NCBI GenBank assembly: GCA_037441725.1
Contig: JBBIRT010000026.1
Coordinates: 1 to 28,285 of the forward strand
From: JBBIRT01 sp037441725
GTDB lineage: Bacteria; Desulfobacterota; BSN033; UBA1163
Length of the DNA: 28,285 nucleotides
Reading direction: 5' to 3'
Shown here: in pieces, positions 15,455 to 21,376 of the stretch
How the letters are laid out: each line of letters starts with the position of its first letter
Position numbering within the stretch: the first letter of the stretch is position 1
Made by a program: the position numbers and the translations under genes
Notes under the pieces: model-generated
The model's input: the letters and a program-made list of their open reading frames with translations, nothing else
What the model was told of the DNA's origin: nothing
Database searches by the model: none

Positions 15455-15484
15455 CCCCTCCCAATCTTTTTAGATTGGGAGGGG
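15455..15484 (+). repeat. 13-bp perfect intercistronic hairpin between dctP and dctQ of TRAP 2
   Basis: CCCCTCCCAATCT (15455-15467), loop TTTT, AGATTGGGAGGGG (15472-15484). It is GC-rich and has no T-run after it, so it is unlikely to be an intrinsic terminator. The probable role is to protect the upstream binding-protein transcript from 3' decay and lower expression of the membrane subunits. The right arm abuts the AGGTGG Shine-Dalgarno sequence of the short leader frame at 15495, so folding could also affect translation. Confidence 0.7.
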
Positions 15485-15494
15485 AGGTGGAGTG

Positions 15495-15515
15495 ATGAGT
15501 CCTATTCCATGGTAA
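15495..15515 (+). CDS. Possible six-codon leader peptide coupled to dctQ
   Basis: ATG AGT CCT ATT CCA TGG TAA (MSPIPW), preceded at four bases by GGAGGTGG, by far the best ribosome site in this gap. Its last codons overlap the ATG of dctQ at 15509, which has no good site of its own. Translation of dctQ would then depend on termination of this leader. The reading frame is seen directly; its use is inference and could be chance. Confidence 0.3.
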   Translation: MSPIPW

Positions 15516-16030
15516 GAAAGGTCCTCCAAAAGATAGAAGAAACGATTGGCCGAATCAGTGATTTGGGATTAGTTTTAAGTGGTATCTTAATATTGATCAT
15601 GGCCATTCTCAGCACCTATGGTGTTGCAAGACGATATTTATTGAATCGGCCTGAGCCTTATTCTTATGAACTCAGCACCATCCTATTGGTAGCCTGTGTT
15701 GTTTTTTCAGTAGCAGGGTTGCAGAGACATATGCGTCATCTCAGAGTGGATTTTATTTCTAACCGTTTTTCAAACTACACACAGAACATATTACTCAGAA
15801 TCATCACCCCCATTCTCGCACTTTTTTATGCAGTGATTGTCACTTGGAAGAGCTGGGAAAATACTATTTATTCAATGAGTATTTGGGAGAGGAGTCAGTC
15901 GAGCTGGCAAGAACCCCTCTTTCCAGCGAAATTAACTGTGCCCATCGGTATGGCCTTGCTTTGCTTGGTTCTCATGATCCAATTCTGGCATGGGGTGACC
16001 CAATTATTAAAAAAGGCCCAAAAAGATTGA
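15509..16030 (+). CDS. dctQ: TRAP transporter small permease (DctQ family), TRAP 2
   Basis: A 173-residue protein with four hydrophobic segments: residues about 18-36, 52-70, 92-112 and 145-163. It has the DctQ pattern TYGVARRYLLNRPEPYSYELSTILLVACVVFSVAG. Only the ATG at 15509 is available in frame, because the codons upstream contain no start. Its own Shine-Dalgarno sequence is weak, suggesting coupling to the short frame that overlaps it. The dctM gene follows after 18 nt. Confidence 0.87.
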   Translation: MVRKVLQKIEETIGRISDLGLVLSGILILIMAILSTYGVARRYLLNRPEPYSYELSTILLVACVVFSVAGLQRHMRHLRVDFISNRFSNYTQNILLRIITPILALFYAVIVTWKSWENTIYSMSIWERSQSSWQEPLFPAKLTVPIGMALLCLVLMIQFWHGVTQLLKKAQKD

Positions 16031-16048
16031 TAGGGAGATCATCTTTCA

Positions 16049-17350
16049 ATGGATCCGATGATTCTCAGCTCCTTATGTATCCTTGGCTTATTTGTATTCA
16101 TGATGATCGGAATACCGATTGTCTATTCATTGGGTTTCACTGCCATTTTCTTAGCGCTGATTGCCTATGGCCCTGCCACTCTTTATAAGGTAGGTTTATC
16201 CCCATTCAGCACTCTATTCATTCTGGGATGGACTCCTCTTCCACTCTTTGTCCTCCTTGGAACCATTATCGCTGAATCTGGAATGGGTAATGACCTCTTT
16301 CGGGTGGCTGCTGCTTGGCTTTCTCGTATCCGTGGAGGACTGGTGGTTGCAGGCATTTTTGGAGAGGCGATGATGGCGACCACCTTAGGAACCAGTGCAG
16401 CAGCGATTATGGTGGTTGGTAAGGTAGCGGTTCCTGAATTTGAAAGACAGGGCTATCACAGGGGTTTTAGTCTTGGGGCATTATTGGCAGGAGGGGTTCT
16501 TGGTCCCCTTATTCCACCCAGTGCCACCATGATTATTTATGCAGTTCTCACCAATGTCTCTGTGGGAAAGCTTTTCATTGCTGGAATCATCCCTGGAATT
16601 ATCCTGGTTTTTTTTCTTGCTATTCCTGTCATTATCATTTGCTGGCTAAATCCAAACCTGGCTCCAAAAACTTTCAGGGTGAGCTGGAAAGAACGTCTCT
16701 CTTCCTTAATAGGGGTTTGGCCCATTTCACTGGTCATGTTCTGTATTCTTGGGGCTATTTTTTTTGGAATCGCCACCCCTACAGAAACGGCTGGAGTCGG
16801 TGTTTTTGTAGTTCTCTTAATAGCTATTTTCCTTTTTCGCTTGAGATGGAAAGGTATAAAGAAAGCCCTTGTAGAAGCAGCAACTGTAAATGCTATGATT
16901 CTTTTTATTATCATCGGGGCGACCTTTTACACGTATGTGGTCGGAAGCACGAATGTAGCTAAACACTTACATGGTTTTGTCGATTCCTCCTCTATCGCTC
17001 CGTGGCAGGTCATTGTGGCAATAAATATTATTCTCATTGTCTTAGGATGTGTGATTGATCCGATTACGATTACTCTATTGACCATCCCTATCTTTGTCCC
17101 TTTGATTGTAAACATGGGAATGGATCCCATCTGGTTTGGAGTGGTCTTTACGGTCAATACCCAAATTGGTTTGATCACCCCTCCTATGGGAATTGATCTG
17201 TTTGCCGTAAGGACAGTTTTTAATGTTCCAACCGGCGAGCTCTTAAAAGGAGTGACACCTTTTCTAATTTCTGAATTAATATTTTTAGGAATCATCTCCG
17301 CCTTTCCCGAGATCAGCCTCTGGCTTCCCAATATGATGATAGGAAGGTAA
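16049..17350 (+). CDS. dctM: TRAP transporter large permease (DctM family), TRAP 2
   Basis: A 433-residue polytopic membrane protein. DctM signatures are visible: AMMATTLGTSAAAIMVVGKVAVPEF near residue 110, GGVLGPLIPPSATMIIYAVLTNVSVGKLFIAGIIPG near 150-185, ATPTETAGVGVF near 250 and TQIGLITPPMGIDLF near 370. AGGGAGA ten bases upstream serves as Shine-Dalgarno sequence. It ends the TRAP 2 operon and converges on the epimerase-like gene, with 44 nt between stops. It shares architecture but not close sequence with the other two DctM proteins here, so the three systems are not recent duplicates. Confidence 0.9.
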   Translation: MDPMILSSLCILGLFVFMMIGIPIVYSLGFTAIFLALIAYGPATLYKVGLSPFSTLFILGWTPLPLFVLLGTIIAESGMGNDLFRVAAAWLSRIRGGLVVAGIFGEAMMATTLGTSAAAIMVVGKVAVPEFERQGYHRGFSLGALLAGGVLGPLIPPSATMIIYAVLTNVSVGKLFIAGIIPGIILVFFLAIPVIIICWLNPNLAPKTFRVSWKERLSSLIGVWPISLVMFCILGAIFFGIATPTETAGVGVFVVLLIAIFLFRLRWKGIKKALVEAATVNAMILFIIIGATFYTYVVGSTNVAKHLHGFVDSSSIAPWQVIVAINIILIVLGCVIDPITITLLTIPIFVPLIVNMGMDPIWFGVVFTVNTQIGLITPPMGIDLFAVRTVFNVPTGELLKGVTPFLISELIFLGIISAFPEISLWLPNMMIGR

Positions 17351-17394
17351 AACATTCATCGGTGAAGTTCCATTCTTAAGGTTTTCAATCTCGA

Positions 17395-17796
17395 TCAAAC
17401 CTCACATAATTCGATTAAAACCCCTTCTGTTGTTTCCGGGTAAAAGAAGGCAATCCTGCCATGGGCTCCAGGTCTCGGACAACCCTCTGCCAACTTAGCT
17501 CCATTTCTTTCGAAATCCTTAATCGTCGATTCAAGATCATCCACCTCAAAACAGAGGTGATTGATCACTCCTTTCTGGCCCCTGACCATACTTACCATTG
17601 GATCATCTCCTCTGTCAGGGGCAGTATGACAGAGGATTTCCATAGAGGTCTCCCCAATGGGTAAGAAACCGATTTTTAGATCCATCTGTTTATTCTCTTT
17701 GATTTCTGTGCAAGGGAGTCCAAATCCTTTAAATTTTTTAAGGGCTCGATCAAAATCCTCAACCATGACTCCTATATGCCGTAATTTTCTTATCAT
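17395..17796 (-). CDS. VOC-family protein, methylmalonyl-CoA epimerase-like
   Basis: A 133-residue glyoxalase/bleomycin-resistance (VOC) fold protein. The start at 17796 (MIRKLRHIGVMVEDFDRALKKF) has GGGAGG upstream; a longer in-frame start would overlap dctM. Likely metal ligands are His7 (RHIG), Glu53 (SMEIL), His80 (NHLCFEVDDLE) and Glu129 (LIELCE), in the two beta-alpha-beta repeats expected for the family. Length and the HIG/NHLCFEVDD pattern resemble methylmalonyl-/ethylmalonyl-CoA epimerases, which interconvert 2-substituted acyl-CoA epimers by proton abstraction. It is the last gene of the TRAP 3 operon, 40 nt after dctM, an unusual companion for a transporter. It may epimerise an alpha-substituted acyl-CoA made from the imported acid. 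A lyase or isomerase role remains possible. Confidence 0.72.
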   Translation of the reverse strand: MIRKLRHIGVMVEDFDRALKKFKGFGLPCTEIKENKQMDLKIGFLPIGETSMEILCHTAPDRGDDPMVSMVRGQKGVINHLCFEVDDLESTIKDFERNGAKLAEGCPRPGAHGRIAFFYPETTEGVLIELCEV

Positions 17797-17836
17797 ATTC
17801 TTTTTCCTCCCTATAATCAGAAGATCGAATGATTGA

Positions 17837-19123
17837 TTAAACAAGTATCAGAACAATCTGTGGAAAGATATACAGTAATGCCAGACAGAGCAGCATCATA
17901 AAGAAAAAGGGAATAATCCCTCGAAATACTTCCTCAAGAGGAACTTTTGTCATGCCATGAACAATATAAGAGTTCATTCCAACAGGTGGAGTGATCAAGG
18001 CCATTTCCACAATCAGAGTCATGATGACACCAAACCATATGGCATTGAATCCTAATTGGGTAACAATTGGAAAAACAATAGGTAATGTGAGCAACAGCAT
18101 TGCCAGGCCATCCATCACCATGCCAAGAGGAATATAGATGAGAAGAATGGTGATCAAAATGATGTGGCGAGAAACATGGAGAGATAAAATCCAGTCACGG
18201 AACAGAGCGGAGAATCCCCCTAAGGCTAAAAAATTAGAAAAGATCATGGCCCCGATGGTGATTGTGAGGATAAAGCAAGTTGAGATGAGCGTATCTCTCA
18301 AAGCAGTCACAAGGGCTGATCTTGTTAATCTTCGCCTCAGGACCATAATGATAAATGCTCCAAAGGCCCCCATGGCTGCTGCTTCAGAGGGTGTAAACAC
18401 ACCAATAAATAAACCTCCGATAACAAAAATAAAAAGGCCAAGCACTCCCAATACTCCCTTGAGAGCAATAAGTTTTTCTTTGAGAGAATAAGAGGGTCCA
18501 GGTGGACCTAAAGAAGGGTCCCTTTTACACATGATGATAATGGCGGTCATATAAAGTCCAGAGAGAAGAAGTCCAGGTAAAATGCCAGCAACAAAGAGTT
18601 TGCTGATGGAGGTTTCGGTAAAGACTCCATAGATGATAAATGCCGCACTCGGAGGGATGAGGCAACTCAGGCTTCCTCCGGCAGCAATACAACCCGTTGA
18701 TAATCTGGGATGATAATTAAACTCCTTCATCTCAGGATAGGCCACTGCACTCATGGTGGCCGCACCTGCCAAACTGACTCCACAACAAGCACCAAAACCA
18801 GTTGAAGCCACAGTGGTTGCAAGGGCCAATCCTCCTGATCTTTTCCCGAGCCACTTATGAGCAGCTAAAAAAAGGTCTGTGCTGATTCCAGAATGATACG
18901 CAAATTGACCCATCAGCATAAATAAAGGGACAGGGAGAAGGGCACCCATTGTAGCCCAGGTATAGGGGGCATTGCCAATCGTAGCCAAGGCAGGATTCAA
19001 TCCTTTAAGAAGGATGATCCCTATAAAACCTGACAATCCAAATGAGAAGGCAATGGGCATCCCTTGGGACATGAGAAGAAAGAAACCTGCCAGACCAACC
19101 AGACAGACCATGAGGGGGGACAT
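17837..19123 (-). CDS. dctM: TRAP transporter large permease (DctM family), TRAP 3
   Basis: A 428-residue polytopic membrane protein with the DctM signatures GFGACCGVSLAGAATMSAVAYPEM near residue 115, GGSLSCLIPPSAAFIIYGVFTETSISKLFVAGILPG near 148-185, VFTPSEAAAMG near 245 and MALITPPVGMNSYIVHG near 380. Its start overlaps the dctQ stop by one base (TAATG), a common coupling arrangement. It would transport the ligand delivered by the binding protein at 19732. The epimerase-like gene follows in the same operon. Confidence 0.9.
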   Translation of the reverse strand: MSPLMVCLVGLAGFFLLMSQGMPIAFSFGLSGFIGIILLKGLNPALATIGNAPYTWATMGALLPVPLFMLMGQFAYHSGISTDLFLAAHKWLGKRSGGLALATTVASTGFGACCGVSLAGAATMSAVAYPEMKEFNYHPRLSTGCIAAGGSLSCLIPPSAAFIIYGVFTETSISKLFVAGILPGLLLSGLYMTAIIIMCKRDPSLGPPGPSYSLKEKLIALKGVLGVLGLFIFVIGGLFIGVFTPSEAAAMGAFGAFIIMVLRRRLTRSALVTALRDTLISTCFILTITIGAMIFSNFLALGGFSALFRDWILSLHVSRHIILITILLIYIPLGMVMDGLAMLLLTLPIVFPIVTQLGFNAIWFGVIMTLIVEMALITPPVGMNSYIVHGMTKVPLEEVFRGIIPFFFMMLLCLALLYIFPQIVLILV

Positions 19124-19623
19124 TAAGTGGATTCCTTTCTCATATCAGGGATTAAATATAACATTTGAATAATAAATTCGATACAGAGCAAAATGGCTCC
19201 TATGGGAACAAGAGAGTGAAAGGGAGCAGTTGGAATTCCAAGGGTTGGAATCACCCTGTGCTCCTGCCAACTCCTTAGGGCGATCAGGGTGGATTGTTTG
19301 GTAATTGCAAGAAATAGGATTAAAGATAAGAGCAAGGTAATGAAATTCACTACGCTCCTAACCCGGGGAGGATAGCGTGAAATAAATAGTTCTACTGTAA
19401 TATGCCCTCTATGTCTCTGTGTGTAGGCCCAGCCCAAAAGGACGATAACACCCATCATGATGCTACTCATCTCCATGGTTCCTGTAATAGGATGATTTAG
19501 GAGATACCTTCCTGAGACATCCCCTGTACCCAGAAACATCATGGCGAGGAATAAGATCCCGCCAAAGATAGCGAAAATGTTTTCGATCAAATGTATCCCT
19601 TTTTCTATCTTCTTCAGTAGCAT
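19123..19623 (-). CDS. dctQ: TRAP transporter small permease (DctQ family), TRAP 3
   Basis: A 166-residue protein with four hydrophobic segments and the DctQ pattern GTGDVSGRYLLNHPITGTMEMSSIMMGVIVLLGWAYTQRHRGHITVELF. The start chosen is the ATG at 19623; a GTG immediately before it (19626) is also in frame. GAG/AGGG upstream gives a modest ribosome site. It follows the binding-protein gene after 108 nt that contain a hairpin, and its stop is fused to the dctM start. Confidence 0.88.
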   Translation of the reverse strand: MLLKKIEKGIHLIENIFAIFGGILFLAMMFLGTGDVSGRYLLNHPITGTMEMSSIMMGVIVLLGWAYTQRHRGHITVELFISRYPPRVRSVVNFITLLLSLILFLAITKQSTLIALRSWQEHRVIPTLGIPTAPFHSLVPIGAILLCIEFIIQMLYLIPDMRKEST

Positions 19624-19670
19624 CACCCTACTCTAATTCATCGAAGGAATTTTATGGGAATAAACAAGAT

Positions 19671-19707
19671 TACCCGTAAGAAGTGGAAATAATCCTTCTT
19701 ACGGGTA
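19671..19707 (-). repeat. 13-bp perfect hairpin between dctP and dctQ of TRAP 3
   Basis: TACCCGTAAGAAG (19671-19683) and CTTCTTACGGGTA (19695-19707) around an 11-nt loop. In the minus-strand transcript it follows the dctP stop by about 24 nt and is followed by a weak T-rich stretch (TCTTGTTTATT). It could be a partial terminator or an mRNA-stabilising structure that raises binding-protein output over the permease genes, as in TRAP 2. Confidence 0.65.
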
Positions 19708-19731
19708 GATCAGGGAGTTTTAATATTTATT

Positions 19732-20805
19732 TTATTGGCCAGGTGCATAGCCAAGGGCAGGATTTTTGATCCCAAGTGCCTTCAGGCCATTATAATAATC
19801 GTCGATTGCCTTCCTTGCTGGAACCCCTTTGGCTTCCTGAGTGGCTATCCACTCTTTCCATAACTGGTTAGCTATTTGATTGAGCTTTGCGATTTCTGCC
19901 TCATTCCATTTGATCATTTTTCCAGTCGTCCCTAAAAAACTTTTCAGTGTGGATTGATACATATTTTCAAAACCAGCAGATAATTTAATTGCCCATCGGC
20001 CATCCACATTCATCTCTTCAAGAATGGCCTTCACATCGGCTGGGAGTTTATTATAAGTATTTTTGTTCATGGCTAAGGTGTGCATGGCCGTGCCTACCCG
20101 AAGGGGTTCGATAATATATTTAATAAATTCATCCCAATGGAACTCTTTAAGACCCAGGCCCGAAATAAATACAGCTTCAGCAATTCCTTTCTGAAGCATC
20201 ATGTAAGCATCAGGGGGTCCACCAAAAACTCCAACTGCTCCTAAACCCTTCATCAATTTTGCCTTGGTGGGTCCGCCACCAATGACTACCTTAAGTCCTT
20301 TTAGATCAGCAACATTATTGATCGGCTTCATGGTTAAAAAGTCCTCGCCCATGCCGGCATATTGAAAGAGGACTTTGACCTCGGAAAATTCTTTGTCTAA
20401 ATATCCTTTCTTAAAAACATGATGATACCAAGCTTTTGTATATATGTCAGCCGGTGCATTAAAGAAAGGAAGTCCAGCAATATCTGTGATGGGAAAGGGT
20501 TTCTCAACATCCTGGGTAACCATCTCTGAAAGGTCTACCACCCCAGAGGCCACTACATCGTAGGCCTGGGGAATTCCAGCCAGGACCCCTCCATGCTGGA
20601 TTTCTATTTTGTACCTTCCACCGGTCTTTGCCTCAAACTCTTTGGCCCATTCCTCATAACCTTTTGAAACTGGATTCATTGGCGGCAACCAATTGGCGAA
20701 AGTCAATTTAATTGGATCTTTAGCCTCTGATTTCAAAACTCCCACGCCTGACAAACAAAAAACCATAAGAATAATCAATGAAAAACCAATTAACCACTTC
20801 TTCAT
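19732..20805 (-). CDS. dctP: TRAP transporter solute-binding protein (DctP family), TRAP 3
   Basis: A 357-residue periplasmic binding protein. Residues 1-28 form a signal peptide (MKKWLIGFSLIILMVFCLSG..., cleavage near SEA-K). The mature N-terminus is IKLTFANWLPPMNPVSKGYEEWAKEFE, and the DctP core includes HGGVLAGIPQAYDVVASGVVDLSEM and GLPFFNAPADIYTKAWYHHVF. At the usual carboxylate-binding Arg the protein has Val174 (DLKGLKVVIGGGP), so the canonical salt bridge is absent. The ligand may be unusual, or bound through other residues. AAAGGAGAGG is the ribosome site. It has its own well-formed promoter and leads an operon of dctP-dctQ-dctM-epimerase. Confidence 0.88.
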   Translation of the reverse strand: MKKWLIGFSLIILMVFCLSGVGVLKSEAKDPIKLTFANWLPPMNPVSKGYEEWAKEFEAKTGGRYKIEIQHGGVLAGIPQAYDVVASGVVDLSEMVTQDVEKPFPITDIAGLPFFNAPADIYTKAWYHHVFKKGYLDKEFSEVKVLFQYAGMGEDFLTMKPINNVADLKGLKVVIGGGPTKAKLMKGLGAVGVFGGPPDAYMMLQKGIAEAVFISGLGLKEFHWDEFIKYIIEPLRVGTAMHTLAMNKNTYNKLPADVKAILEEMNVDGRWAIKLSAGFENMYQSTLKSFLGTTGKMIKWNEAEIAKLNQIANQLWKEWIATQEAKGVPARKAIDDYYNGLKALGIKNPALGYAPGQ

Positions 20806-20905
20806 TGTCCTCTCCTTTCTTTATGATTAATAAATTTGTCTATAACAACCTCATTGATTAATGTTTATAGGATTATGGATGGATTATCAATAAATTCCGT
20901 GTTCA

Positions 20906-20934
20906 TTTATAGTGTCTTTCCACTTTTCTGTCAA
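20906..20934 (-). promoter_or_regulatory. Sigma70-type promoter for TRAP 3
   Basis: On the minus strand, TTGACA (20934-20929), a 17-nt spacer and TATAAA (20911-20906); the leader to the dctP start at 20805 is about 95 nt. The -35 box is embedded in TTTTCTGTCAAGAAAA (20924-20939, plus strand), one base shorter than the palindrome at 2581-2597. Confidence 0.65.
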
Positions 20935-20940
20935 GAAAAA

Positions 20941-21169
20941 AATTTGAGATCTCTGAAAAAGTATCTTAAACCAAAAAGAATGGAGAGGTGTGATGGAAAA
21001 ACTTTTAAGCAGATACCTTTGATATTAGAGTACAAATTTCGAAATATAATGAAATTACACTATTTTTAGCAGTGGCGAAGGTTACCCATAAATTAAACAC
21101 CTGCATTCAAAAGTTTTGGAATTACACCTCTCCATTCACTCTTAGAAGTTTTTCAGAGCCCTCAATTTA
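20941..21169. repeat. 229-bp element with long imperfect terminal inverted repeats (MITE-like)
   Basis: The left arm (about 20941-21008) and right arm (about 21106-21169) are inverted copies. Perfectly matching blocks are CTCTGAAAAA (20951-20960 with 21149-21158), GAATGGAGAGGTGT (20978-20991 with 21124-21137) and AAAACTTTT (20998-21006 with 21109-21117). Similarity continues outward as AATTTGAG/CTCAATTT. The roughly 97 nt between the arms carry no convincing gene. It resembles a small non-autonomous transposable element or a decayed insertion-sequence end pair, but no target duplication is obvious. A folded RNA is the alternative. Confidence 0.5.
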
Positions 21170-21376
21170 AGCCCTTGTAATGCCTCGCTGAATTGGGGAA
21201 TCCTAATAGAATCAGACAGGAATATCCTTGAAAATTTTATAAAGCGGAGCACTTTAAAAGAAAGGTTGGTAAAAGTTATATCATCCAACAAATCATTGCC
21301 TTCCATGGTCTAAGGAATTCTGTAGTTATGGGACAAGTTGAGGTTTCCGTTATAAAATTTTCTCCGACATCCCTGC
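21170..21376. other. Non-coding stretch downstream of the hydantoinase-B gene
   Basis: Together with the inverted-repeat element and the TRAP 3 leader, this forms a 571-nt region without a credible gene (20806-21376). Frames here are short and of poor composition. The only structure seen is an AT-rich inverted repeat, GAAAATTTTATAA (21230-21242) with TTATAAAATTTTC (21350-21362), 107 nt apart. No clear terminator for the minus-strand gene ending at 21377 was found. Confidence 0.5.

Noticed and set aside
15455..15484. Intrinsic terminator after dctP of TRAP 2
   Set aside because: The stem is strong, but no T-run follows on the plus strand and dctQ/dctM have no other promoter, so it is described as an intercistronic hairpin.
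16927..17355. A 142-codon minus-strand frame
   Set aside because: Antisense to the conserved 3' part of dctM of TRAP 2; no own start signals or known domain.
17379..17402. Bidirectional terminator between TRAP 2 dctM and the epimerase-like gene
   Set aside because: Only a 6-bp stem (AGGTTT/AAACCT) with a 12-nt loop and no T-run; it also overlaps the epimerase stop codon. Too weak to call.
20836..21069. A 77-codon plus-strand frame in the non-coding gap
   Set aside because: No ribosome site or recognisable domain; it crosses the TRAP 3 promoter and one arm of the inverted-repeat element.
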